A DNA stretch of 64,000 nucleotides from assembly GCA_030765045.1 (NCBI GenBank), contig CM060974.1, positions 48,670,839-48,734,838 on the forward strand, written 5' to 3'. This stretch comes from Tenodera sinensis (taxonomy: Eukaryota > Arthropoda > Insecta > Mantodea > Mantidae). Position numbers and translations under genes: made by a program. This document shows, one piece after another, positions 47,205 through 58,433 of the stretch. The notes under the pieces were generated by a model. That model had not been told where the DNA came from. It saw only the letters and a program-made list of their open reading frames with translations, and searched no databases. Numbering within the stretch: position 1 is the first letter of the stretch; each line of letters starts with the position of its first letter.

Positions 47205-47515
47205 TATGCGAGTCTACTCATAGACACAGTTTCACTTACACTTATTTTTCTCTGGATGTGTTTCGAAGACCAGCGCCTTCATTCTCAAAGGTTTCTCAAC
47301 TGGCAGTTGAAGAGGAAACATCTATTGTGGTAGACACTGTGCTGCTGTCTGTTATATCCATTAACCCAGAGAGCAGCACAGTCACCACCATAACAGATGT
47401 TTGCTCTTCAACCACCAGGCGAGAAACCATTGAGAATGAAAACACTGATCTTCAAAACACATCTGGACAAAAATAAGTGTAAGTGAACTATAAGTGTCTA
47501 TAAGTCAACTCATAT
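47205..47515. mobile_element. Foldback element with arms of about 140 bp
   Basis: The two halves are inverted copies: ATAGACAC, TTCACTTACACTTATTTTT, GATGTGTTT, TCATTCTCAA and GGTTTCTC appear in mirror order around about 47360. A plus-strand 72-codon ORF spans the palindrome. It appears to sit inside a dispersed repeat also found at 32.2 kb. No target duplication was settled. Confidence 0.65.
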
Positions 47516-47989
47516 ACTTCTAAAACAATAGAAATCCAATTTCCAAGAAAATTAAAATAAAAGTACTCTTATACTATAACTGTGAAAACAAGATTCCAAA
47601 TTTGTTAGTGGACCTTTCCACTTCTCTAATTTTCTATAACCTTTTAACCCCTAACATGCTGACCTGTCATAGCATGTAATGCGTCCTCTGATTGTTAATC
47701 ACAGGATATGGTCAATGTATTTACTTTGATAACTCTCCCGGTCAGGTTGGTGAGACCCGCAAGTCAACGACAGGTGTGCTCCTCCACGCATCCTGGGGGT
47801 TGCGAGAGAGCAATGTGACCACCAAAACATAAAAATATGGAGCTCTATAAAAAGTGGTTATGTTTACTGCTATGTAGTTCTCCAATATGAATTATGAAAT
47901 TTGACAAGGAGTAAAATATGCCAGAGTTAAAGTAGTCCACCACTCAGATCTCCAGGCAATGACCACTTCTTGAGAACCCCAACATTATA

Positions 47990-50810
47990 TTAATAGAAAA
48001 GCTAAGAATTCTTCAATGGAACGCAGGTAGTCTCAAACAAGCAAAAAAGATAGACCTCAATCAAATTATATTTGACAACAGCAGATATATTTTTCATTCA
48101 AGAAGCAAATCTAACAAATAATCTACTTAAGTACTTCAATTTTACTGGATTTTTACTAAACCCAAAAATAGATAAGTAGTTGAGTATTATTTGGAGACAG
48201 AAAGGATATTAAATCCTTTCAAATTGTTAAAGAAATGGATAACAGATAAATCTGAATTAATGAAGCTAAATTTTTAGGATGACAAAATACATTTACATTT
48301 ATACCGCATTTATAATTCTCCCAGGAATGAACCAGATCTCTCGCTTATTGACCAATTAAATAAATCAATCATAGTTGGGGATTTTAATGCTCATTCCAAA
48401 AGATGGAGTGATGAAAAAATGGATTCTACAGGAATGATAATGCAAGAATTTTTGAATCCCACAACCTTTGAATTGATTTCTAATGAAGATCCCACAACCC
48501 CCATACATTACTCTGGAGCAGGCGTTAACACAGACCGCTTGTTAGCTACAACACATTGTTTCAAAGATTAAGAAAAGTTATAGAAGACCCAAGTTCTGGT
48601 CACAGAGCAGTAATTACCGATATAAAACTGGATAATACAAATGTCAGTCGACTTCACATGAATCTGTATTGGAACTTCAAAAAGCAGATCGGAATAAATA
48701 TAAAACTGAATTGTAAAATTAATTTAAAGAACATATAAACTCACAGCTGCATGGCCAACCAGATTAAATGAACAAAAATTTCTGTAAAGCCATCCCAGAA
48801 ACTGCAAAAAAACAGTACTCGTGGAAGAATAAAAAAATTTCAAATCCTTATGGAACCCCAGTTGGAAGAACTGAAAAAGGAGAGGATATAGCTAGAAATG
48901 CAGCTGAACAAAAAACATATTGGGCATACAAATGTGCCTCACAAAAACAGAAATTAATACTACTAAAGGGAACTACTTTAATAATCTCGTAGAAAAAATA
49001 GATTATAGGACATATGCTAATAAAGCCCATAAGTTCATAAAAAATGTAAAGGACAGGAAAAAGAATAGCATACCTATCATACACAACAAATATTAAAATG
49101 TGATAGTCATAGCCAAAAGCTTCAATGAATATTATGCTAGTTCACATAAAGTAAAAAGAAATAATAAAAAGCAATGTAAACAACTTAAAAAAGATTTGAA
49201 ACAAAAAAGAGAATGTGATCCTAACACTCAACACAATCTAAAAAACAAAAGATCTGGACTGGACTACCAACATCCAGAGCTCATAAAAAACCTTGGAAAA
49301 ACTGCAAAATAACAACCACTAAAACCCTACAGTCTGGAAAATCACTGTACCTGCCGAAGAGCGAAAAGTAACAATCATCCCCACTCAAGAAGAAAGATAA
49401 AATTATAGACCAATAGCTCTTACTAGCGTAATAGCAAAAGCAATGGAAAGAATGATGTCAAATAGGTTAAAGTGGTTTCTAGAGTCACAAAATTTAATTT
49501 CCCCATGTCAAGCTGGATTCAGAAAGCTCCACTCTGCAAATGAACTAGTCTTACTTCTCAATCAAGAAATCAAAGACTTCTTCAACAGAAAAGAAGATAA
49601 TGGATTAGTTTTTATTGATTTTCAAAGTGCACATGATGCTATATGCAGAACAAACCTACTAAAGAAAGTAAAAAAATAGGTATACAAGATCCAATGTTTT
49701 CATGGCTATGTCATTTCATAACTCAATGCTTTGTTGTTATCAGATATGGAAGGAATATATCGAAATATAAACAAGTAGTTACCATGTTTAAGAGGTAGAA
49801 CTGGAACTTAAAAATTCAATGCCACAGCTGGGATTTGAACCACAGAACTTCCGCTTACCAGTTCTACCTCTTAAACATTGCCCACACACGGCTTGTGTGT
49901 TTAAAAACACCAACAGTAAGTTTGTGGGCATAAATAAATAATAGTTATCATCTGACAGTTATTTAATCCTGGGACATAAAGTACTTGCAATAGTAAGTCA
50001 CCATTGGGGTAATTGTCTCTGATGTGAGACTCCCTTTGTGGTTTACAAGGAAAAATATGAATTGGTTTGAAAATTCAATGCCATTCTGGCAGTTTGTCAC
50101 AGTAGCTCAATGGTATGTAGAGCACCCGCCTGGTAAGCGGAAGGTCTGTGGTTCAAATCCCAGCTGTGGCATTGAATTTTTAAGTTCCAGTTCTACCTCT
50201 TAAACATTGCCCACACACAGCTTGTGTGTTTAAAAATACCAACAGTAAGTTTGTTGGCATAAATAAATAATAAATACACCATGGCTTACCACAAGGCGTA
50301 GTGCTCAGCACTACGCTTTTAACATATTTATTAATGATCTGCCATAAGAAATACAAGAAACAGTAATGAAGTGTGCACTATCTGCTGATGATTTAATATG
50401 GATTTCAAAACCAAAAAACATAAATACTGAACTAGAAAAAACCATGTAACAATCGCTACCCAACCTATCAAAGTAAAAGAAAATTTAATGACCGTTAATA
50501 TAACAAAACCGAACTACCAAATATCTTCACTAAGGAGAAACCATTGAAAAGAGAAATAAATTTTGAGGGTCAACAGTTACCAGAAATAAAAGAACCAAAA
50601 TATTTGGGGGTTATATTTTATACTAAACTTACATGGACCAAATAAATAGAAAATGTAATACAAAGAGCAGTAAGGTGCCTTTCACTGTTAAAACGTCTAA
50701 CAGGAATGAAGTGGGGATGTTCCAGAGCAACTCTTAACCCAAGATACAATATTATATGTATATAAAGTCGTTATTTACTTGCAGCAGTGAAGTTCCAATA
50801 CTTGAGAATG
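47990..50810 (+). pseudogene. Decayed I-like LINE ORF2, split by SINE sequence
   Basis: Order: endonuclease start LRILQWNAGSLKQAKK (about 48002), VGDFNAHSKRWSDEKMDS (about 48376-48430), pre-RT, then RT MERMMSNRLKWFLESQN and VFIDFQSAHDA (49443-49679). SINE sequence at 49786-50276 interrupts it, and RT resumes with INDLP, ALSADDLIWISKP (about 50370-50410) and KYLGVIFYTKLTW (about 50600). It is the same family as the copy at 60.9-63.0 kb (MERMVASRLNWFLEYYN). Many stops. No RNase H part remains. Confidence 0.7.
49786..50276. mobile_element. tRNA-Thr-type SINE pair, one copy rearranged
   Basis: A complete plus-strand copy at about 50098-50276 has TAGCTCAATGGT (box A), an anticodon-like loop CTGGTAA flanked by CCGC/GCGG (GGT, Thr), box B GGTTCAAATCCC, a body with CACACACAGCTTGTGTGT, and an AAATAAATAATA tail. 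To its left, 49786-49861 is an inverted head segment fused to a direct tail segment (49862-49945). The whole block interrupts a LINE; ACCATG occurs at both edges as a possible short duplication. Confidence 0.75.
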
Positions 50811-51590
50811 TTAAGGCAAGATGTACATTATGACCCATGAAATCCAACTAAAATACTGACCAAAACAAATGCTTGTAAATTTGGTTTTGATCATTGCAGT
50901 CATATGATTGTTTTGCTAGTGTAAGTAGATACTTTCTGCTTTAGTATGATTCCAAAATATATTTCATGAATTCAATAATTTTCTAGTAAATATTTGTTTT
51001 GCCATTAATTTAAATAATATTTAGTTTCCCATAGGTGCACTTTAGTGGTTACCTGTTTCACTGATGATAATGAAATTTCAACCACTTACTGTGCATTGAT
51101 TTGCAATATGATTCATGCAATGTGTTTGAAATACCTTCATTTCTTGTTGGAGCTCAACTTGAATTACACTTTTAAGCTAAAAAACCATGTGAAAACCTTA
51201 ATTTACATGATTCCATGATCATATTGCATGGTTATAGTCAAACTGTATTTGTAAATACGAGTATATCTTGAAGTTTTCAAAACTCTAGCTCTGTTGGCTC
51301 TTTAAGCAAGTGTGTCAATGGGCAAAAAAATGTAACTTAAGAGGAAAACAAAAACAGAATTGATCTCATGCTGCAATCCGATATTTTCCCCATAGTACTT
51401 CCCTGAGATATAACTTTTATCATTCTGAGCTTCTCTGTCCTCCCTCTCCCTTTTCTTTCCCCCTTTCTGCATTCTTGTCTACTCTATCAACTTTGGGGAC
51501 ACGCTCGGCATCCATGTTGCAAAGATATTTGCTCAAATCTTCCCCAGGATCAATATCCAAAGATTTCAATAGCAGTGTTCTGCTGCAGCA
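50811..51590. other. No gene recognised
   Basis: AT-rich to about 51420, then a C/T-rich stretch (about 51430-51480). No supported ORF or repeat. Confidence 0.4.
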
Positions 51591-51596
51591 GCAGAA

Positions 51597-51772
51597 TAAT
51601 GATGGTGGTGGATGATGATGGTGATGGTGATGATGATATTGATGATGGTGACGATGGTGAAGGTGATCATGGTGATGATGATGGTGATGGTGATGATGGT
51701 ATTGATGATGGTGATCGTAATGATGGTGACAATGGTGATGGTGATTATGGTGGTGATGATGGTGATGATGAG
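51597..51772. repeat. (GATGGT)-type microsatellite
   Basis: Irregular GAT/GGT trinucleotide array. It gives a poly-Asp/Gly frame that is not a credible protein. Confidence 0.9.
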
Positions 51773-51870
51773 TGAGTGAGTGATAGAGTTTAAGGGCCCG
51801 TCGACAACTAGGTCGTTAGGGCCCTAAGCACAAAATAAGATCTCACCACTAAAAAGTTAAAACATGGAAG
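51773..51870 (-). repeat. I-like LINE 3' tail
   Basis: On the minus strand it ends TTAGGGCCCTAACGACCTAG...GGGCCCTTAAACT then (CACT)n. It carries the same hairpin and loop core as the fragments at 9.8 kb and, with a different stem, 23.2 kb. Only the 3' UTR remains. Confidence 0.7.
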
Positions 51871-51875
51871 TGAAA

Positions 51876-52050
51876 TGGTGGTGGTGGTGGTGATGGTGAT
51901 GATGATTGGAGGTGGGGGTGGCAGTGGCGATGATGGCAATGGCGATGATGGTGATGATGATGATGACGATTGGGGGTAGCAGTGGTGATGATGGCAATGG
52001 CGATGATGATGATGACAGTGGTGACGGTGACGATGACCACGACGACAACT
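51876..52050. repeat. (GTG/GAT) microsatellite
   Basis: Irregular trinucleotide tract following the LINE tail; explains the His/Ser/Pro-rich minus-strand ORFs. Confidence 0.85.
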
Positions 52051-52269
52051 ATGATAATTACAATTATAGTAACTGTTATTGTCAATAGATTGATTCTTAC
52101 AATTTCTGACATGTAAGATCTTATACAGCATTAAAAGTAAGTCTGCATATGATCCCTATCACATTAGTAAGATTACATTGTCAGGATGGTAAATAACGAT
52201 ACAATGTACTTTTACACTAAGAGTGAACAAGTACTGAGTTAGGGATAAACTTCTGATATCAGAATCCCT

Positions 52270-52860
52270 ACAGTTAAACTACAATCATTGTTATCATTAT
52301 AGTTCATTTATATTGTGTAAACATTTGTTTATGAAGAAAGCCTTTAACTTGCTTCTAAAATGCTGTCTTGATAGGTTACGTATTGATTTGATCTCACATG
52401 GCAATTTATTGTAGAGCTTAATTCCAAGTACGTCCTTTTGAGAGACAGTTTTAACTACACTATCCCTATAGTAATCCGTATTGGTTCTAGTGTTATATTC
52501 ATATACATGACATTTTTAACTGGGTTTCACTTATCCACAACAAACATTATAGATGTATAGACATACATGGTAATTATTTTTTTTATTTATAAAAGTCTCC
52601 CTGCAGGGTTCTCTTGGTTTTAGATTGTACATGATCCTGATACTTTTTTTGGTAAATAAGCAGTTTATGCATGTGTGTTTTAACTACTGAACTCCATATT
52701 TCAATTCCATAGATTAAATACAGATCGGTACATCCACAGTATATTAATTTTAAGATACTTGTGTTGTACTTGCTGAAATATCTAAACAGATGTAACAATT
52801 TACTGATTTTACCAAATATCTATTCAATATGATCAGCCCAAGTTAGTCAATTACAGTGTT
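52270..52860 (-). pseudogene. CR1/Jockey-type LINE, C-terminal part
   Basis: A 71-codon frame (52583-52798) reads LLHLFRYFSKYNTSILKLIY and LYLIYGIEIWSSVVKTHMHKLL, the post-RT region in which YGIxxWG is typical. Downstream, broken frames give GIKLYNKLPCEIK-like and FKSKLKAFFINK-like segments. This is the end of the element family whose RT lies at 54.6-56.7 kb on the same strand. Confidence 0.65.
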
Positions 52861-52874
52861 CTGCATTTCAAAAC

Positions 52875-54448
52875 TTATTTGTTGTCTTTTTTTAGTCTGA
52901 TAAGTAATCTTAAATGGATTTTTTGTGCTGAATTCCAAAATAATCTCCATTTTCTCCCATCACGCCAGGTTTTCAAAATATTAATAAATAATAGAAATGA
53001 AATTAAAAACTTGTGAAATGTTACAAAAATTACTTTCAACAAGAATTTTGTATGAAACACTAGGCCATAATTGTAATTTGTTATTTGCCACTAATTAATC
53101 ACGAATTAATAATAATTATAAACACATTGATAACCTTACCTCAATATTGCACTTCAAATTTTCTCCTCTTTGACCTTCTCACATATTGTTCAGAGCAGTC
53201 CATTTTTAACATCCAGCAATAGTCCACAATAGTCTTGTGAACACTCCACTTCTCTTGATACCTCATTTCCAAATTTTTATATCCTGGTGAAATCTTTTAC
53301 CTTATTCCTTACTAAAACCTTCTATATTATCAGGGAAATAATTTAGATGAGAATGAAGAAAATGTACTTGGATGCCTGTGTTGTGGCCAATTTGTTTGCA
53401 ATTTTGTAGCATCATTCCAAGGAAATTAAAAACAACATTTATGAAAGCATTCCAGGCATCCTTCACAACTTGGCTCACAGTATTCTTGAACTGACTATCC
53501 ATCAGTTTTCGAATTTGTGAGCCAACGAATGCCCACATCAGCTTTAATTTTTTTCAGTGGATAATGAAGGAAATGTAACATAAAGGTATTTAAAGTACTC
53601 ACTTTCCTTATATAGAGCTTTCACAACATGTTTCATTAAACCTAATTTAACATGGAGAGGGATCAATAAGCGGTGCACTTTTTATTTATTTTTGGCCAAG
53701 TGTTAAATTAGTACTATGTGGCCATTATCCCTTTCAAATAAGAAACAGGGATATTTTGTGAAATCAGCCTGCTGATGAAGTAATAGCCCAATAGTCTTGA
53801 AATCTCCACGGGCTAGCTGTTGATGGTTTTCGTACTGTAGTTTTTTAAACAAAATTTAACATGTTCATAGTCTTCCTTAAAAGAAAAGAGTGAGCTACAG
53901 GAATGGAACAATGAATGTTTCCATTGTGAAGCAAATCACCTCTAAGACTTTTTGAGAAGAATCTGTGAAGAGCCTCCACTCTTTGGAATTATAACTTATT
54001 TTATAACATTTGAAGACAGCAGAGGTGTTTTGGCACCAAATTTTCTTCTTCAGCAAACAAGGGACAAGTTCCTTCTCATTATGCCTGTACCATGAAAAAT
54101 ATGTACCCTCAGCCATTACTTCCTTTTCTTTTCTTTTAACCTAGAGCCTAAAACTTCTGCTGATTCTTTAGGCAAATGTAAATCCCTCACTAAATCATTA
54201 AGTTCACTTTGATTAAAACATCTATCCTCATCAGAATTGTTGGGTTCATAAGTATTACCCACTGGAGATTCAGTTTCAGTGCTACTGGATGCAGATGGCA
54301 ATGTATCTGATACTTCAGATAAACATATCCAAGAATAAACATTACATGTCTTATTGCCATGACAAATTTTTGTACATCTCCTAGGGCGGATATAGTTAGT
54401 AGATTTTAATAAATATAAAAAATATATAAAAATATCAAATATAAACAT
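52875..54448 (-). pseudogene. Fragments of an unassigned multicopy arthropod-type protein
   Basis: Broken minus-strand frames keep a recognisable order: FNQSELNDLVRDLHLPKESAEVLGSRLKEK (about 54235-54120; quoted here in two parts, FNQSELNDLVRDLHLP and KESAEVLGSRLKEK), then YFSWYRHNEKELVP and KEWRLFTDSSQKVLEV, and later WNAFINVVFNFLG and VHFLHSHLNYFPDNIE. A second copy of the KWRLFWNSAQK segment at 52875-52960 implies another partial copy. I recall this pattern from repeated uncharacterised arthropod proteins that look mobile-element borne, but cannot name a family or activity. All pieces here contain stops. Confidence 0.45.
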
Positions 54449-54639
54449 AGTAGTAGTTAAAGCTGAAATTATAAGCCGTTGAGCCTATATAACAAACTAT
54501 AAGCATCCAGTAAAATTAGTACAGTATGTGCTATATGAAAAATATTCAAAACATAAAATTTTGAATTGCAAAAAATTCTGACGTGGTACGCGAAAACGAA
54601 TTTCAGTGTGAAAACGTGATTCAGAAATGCTCATTCACT

Positions 54640-56690
54640 TAAAAAAAAAAAATCCATGCAGAACAGTGTTATCTAATGCAATACCCAAGAATTAATGTGT
54701 TTTTATTTCTGAGACGATGTCACTTTGTACCTGTAGAATTATATTACCATTGTATTTTTTTAAGATGTTGAAATTCATCATATTGGTTTTCTGCATCTTG
54801 CAACGTAAGTTTACAGATTGAAAGCAGCTCGCAATTCAGTGGTGGTGTTATTTAGAGTGGTATTCCAGCCCTTCTATTGATATATTCCAGCATGTAGCTG
54901 TTGTATCATCTGCATGGGTTACAACAGTGGTATTTGTTGGAGTTTTTATGTCATTAATATACATAATAAATAATGATGGACCTAACACCTTGTGGTGCAC
55001 TAAATTTCACAATATCCAATTTAGATCTTACCTTTTTAAGGATACCCATTGGTGAAATTTTGAAAATCTACAGTTTTCATTGGATTGATTTGAAATTTTA
55101 ACACAATAATCACTGTATAATGAGGAGTAACTGTGCTAAATTTCATACATTTAGGCAGATTAGTTGCAAACATATTAATATTTTATTATCTTCTTTTTAA
55201 TATTTGTATAAATGGTTCCCCATGATGCAATTTTGATTTGAAAAACTTGATAATTTTCAGTTATGTCCTGTAATAGAATGGTAGCAAATTGATGAGATAA
55301 TTTTTTAATCTTGTTATTAGTTTGGATAAAAATAAATTTTAAAGTTTGAATTCATTATTTTTTTCATTTAAATTTTGAAATGTAAACTTTAAGATTTAAT
55401 TACTCAGCAGTTATTCATTTTATGAAAAAATTATCTCATCATTTCTTTTTAATGTTGTTTCTAAGCAGGTACACCAAATTTCATGCATAAGTACTGAAAA
55501 TTGCATCGTGTGGAGCATTTTAAAGACCAAACAGTGCTACAAATAAAAACGTGGAAAAACTAAGTTTGAAGTCGTAGCAAGAATTATGGAACTGTATGGA
55601 TTTAAATGGACACGACCACTTACAGGCAATCAGTTAGACGGCCATGTGACATAGATAAAAAGGCTGTAAGGCTGTAAAAAGCATATCAAAATGAAGCAGA
55701 CGATTTATACTATTTGATAAAACAAAAATCCATTTTTGTCAATTTTGGAAATTTTTAGCCTTTTTTCACAGATGGGTATCCTTAATGTATTTCCCTTTTT
55801 TATGTGATATCTCTGTTAGATGTTTTGTTCCCACCAGATAAGTATGAACTAAATCAAGGGGAAGATCCCTTACATCATAGTTCTCAAGTTTGCTGATTGA
55901 AATATGATGGTCAACGCAGTCGAAGGCTTTAGAAAAATCAAAAAATAAGGTGCTGACCTTCTCATTGCTTTCCAGTTTCCCAGTTAATTCATGTTTGCAT
56001 TGATTAATGGCAGAAATCGTAATCACCCCTTCCTAAAGCCAAGCTGAAAACTTTTTATTATGTTCAATTTACTTAAATAGTTATCTAATCTTGTCAATAA
56101 AATTCTTCCAAACAGTTTGGCTACTTCAGAAAATAAGGTTATTGATGTATAATTATTCATTTGTTGTTCATTCCCTTTTTTGAACATTGGCTTAATAACT
56201 CCTAATTTCAACAATTCTGGAAATTTGCCCTGTTCTGTAGAGTAATTAATTAAGTTAGTGGCTTTATTAAAACATTTTTACAACTTTTCAGTCATAGGAC
56301 CAATTTCATCCCAACCACTGGTGTTTTATTTGGTATGTTGTTGATCAGTTTAGCTAATTCATCTCTCAATGTAGGCCTGAGAAAAAAAGGTAGAATTAAA
56401 GTATTGGTATTCAAATAATTTGTTGTTTGTACCTGCATTGGTCCTTTTATAAAAAAATTATTAAATTTATTGATAATAATAATGGGATCATCAATTAATT
56501 CCCCACCTATATTTAACTTCATATTTTTATGTGGATCAGCATGTGTTCTGGTTTTATTTATTACTCTCCAAGCTGTTTTACTGACATTTTTTTGAATTTA
56601 CCATCTTCTCTTTGTATTCATAAGCTTCAGCAGTTTGTAAGTTCTTTAAGTACTCATGCTTTAGTTCTTTGTACTTGTACTACTATCATA
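54640..56690 (-). pseudogene. CR1/Jockey-type LINE reverse transcriptase, split by a TTAA element
   Basis: On the minus strand from 56.7 kb: pre-RT segment (INKFNNFFI, LAKLINNIPNKTPVVGMK), RT motifs IKPMFKKGNEQQMNNYTSIT, FQLGFRKG, FFDFSKAFDCVDHH and TEISHKKGKYI. A 742-bp insertion at 55040-55781 follows. The RT resumes with VRSKLDIVKFSAPQGV and LFIMYINDIK, then a THADD box (the catalytic aspartates) and FLGIALDN. The peptide reads on across the insertion once it is removed. It ends near 54640 at an A/T run. Several stops; dead. Confidence 0.75.
55040..55781. mobile_element. 742-bp TTAA element with GGATACCCAT ends
   Basis: Terminal inverted repeats GGATACCCAT (55040) and ATGGGTATCC (ending 55781), flanked by TTAA at 55036-55039 and 55782-55785. 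It interrupts a LINE frame, which confirms the boundaries. AT-rich, with no transposase. The TTAA duplication suggests mobilisation by a piggyBac-type enzyme, though the end sequence differs from the other MITE family here. Confidence 0.8.
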
Positions 56691-57310
56691 TGGAATAACA
56701 GTGTGGGGACACTGTGCTAAAAAGTAAACTAACTGAATATTCTTTCTCCAAAAAAGTAAAGACTGATTTTGAGAATGAAACAAACAGATTCGTGTAGGCA
56801 AGCCTTCAACGACTTAAAAATTTAAACTCTATACGCTGTATACATGTATGAAGTAATAGTACAATTGTTCAACAGGTAAGATATAGGTCAAACAAGCAAA
56901 CAAATACATGAGCACTACACCAGAGGAAATACAAACTTTCACGTTCAGTCACATAGGTTAGAAATGTATAAAACCAAACCTACTACTGCAGCTCATGAAC
57001 GGTATAATAAACTCCTTGCTTATATGAAAAATATTAATAACTTCAACATATTCAAGAAAGAGTTAAAGAAATTCTGCATAGAAGGTTGCTACTACTAAAG
57101 TGACAAATATCTTAGATGATGTGGACCAAATAAATAGTGTTGGTATAGTATTAAGTTGTAATAGTGTATAGTAAGTACTCCATTGTTGTAAACATGTTAC
57201 AATAAAATTTATCTATGTATATATGAAACTGTATGATGCTTTTGTACATGTTTCCTTGATGATGCTTTGAATATGTATAAATTCCTTTAAGCAAATAAAT
57301 ATCTTACAAA
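56685..57310 (+). pseudogene. CR1/Jockey-type LINE, C-terminal part on the opposite strand
   Basis: Begins LSYGITVWGHCAKK-like at about 56685 (YGIxxWG region), then CRQAFNDLKI and YNKLLAYMKNINNFNIFKKELKKF (about 57000-57075), the usual closing segment with FKxxLKxFL. The 3' UTR ends at an AAATAAATATCTTAC tail near 57310. It is back-to-back with the minus-strand LINE at 55.8-56.7 kb and belongs to another copy. Confidence 0.65.
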
Positions 57311-58330
57311 AAAAAATAACATATTCACATAAAAATCAATTGCAGTGTGTTAGTCTTGCAAAAGCTCTATAATGGATTGATTGATTTGAATAATTTCTTT
57401 TCTTGTTTTGTTTGACCCCAATACTGGTATGGTTTAGAAAAGAAGAACAGAGGAACTTTGGGGATTTCAATATTGTATAGTTCTCTAGGTAAGTTCAACA
57501 AATTTGAGTGACTATGAAAGCAATTCCCTGTTGTTTTATAGTGTTCATTACAATACCAAGGATTTAATAACCAAACAACACTCAAACCATACATGAAGCA
57601 TCTAATATTATTGATCTTAATGAATTGGAGCTGGAAGGCTGATTGATAATCACTTATAAAGTTACAATCAAATAGGTAGTACGAAGTTCACCGGGTCATC
57701 TATTATATAATAGATATATGTCAAATAATTTTTGAACCAAAGAAACAAAAATGCATCTTTTGACCTTCATAACATCCATCATGTCTTAAAGAGGCATCAA
57801 GACAGAAAAAACATGCAACGCAATCAACAACCAACAACACTGGAGAGGTCAACCACACTTACTAAATCACCCTGTTCCGCCAAAGCAATGCTGTGCGAGC
57901 AGTCTATGTATAAATACTCAAAAAAAACACCACCGATACAGGACACAATCAAGAAAATTAAGCACAAATACATTCACAACACCAAATCAGGACCACACAG
58001 ACAGATAATAATACAGATTCAAAGAATATAAACCACCGCAGATACAACTCACCAACATGCCCGCTGACCCACCAATAATTCCTATACTCAAGGGAGTATG
58101 AAGAGGCCAAGGCTCCAGAAGAGCAAGCAGGAACATCTGCAACAGCTTCTGAGGTATCATGGAACATTGGGAATAGTCCTTGATCAATCATTGAATGTGA
58201 AATTAAAAATAACAATAAAATTGTATGTTAGAATAGTCCTCAATCAGCCTATATGTGTGTGTTATAAAAGAAGAAAGAAAAATAAATAATAGTTAAGTTA
58301 TATTTAAAAAAAGTTTGATGTGCTGCACTT
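57311..58330. other. Unassigned
   Basis: A minus-strand frame at 57367-57594 (WLLNPWYCNEHYKTTGNC) has an unusual Trp/Cys/His content but no family I can name. The A/C-rich stretch at 57730-58100 loosely resembles the sequence that follows Penelope-like coding ends (compare 41.42-41.57 kb), but not enough for a call. Confidence 0.3.
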
Positions 58331-58433
58331 GCTTGACTTTCTCTACTCTTGTACTAACCATTCTTATAAACTCTTATTCCTATATCTTCTTCGTGTTAGT
58401 TGAGATAAACATTTGCAGAAATTATCTCGTTAC

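Noticed and set aside
50098..50172. Possible functional tRNA-Thr gene
   Set aside because: The tRNA-like part is the head of a SINE with a body and tail, is present in several copies, and has extra bases in the D arm.
51575..52131. Asp/Gly-rich and His/Pro-rich ORFs on both strands
   Set aside because: Products of trinucleotide microsatellites around a LINE tail.
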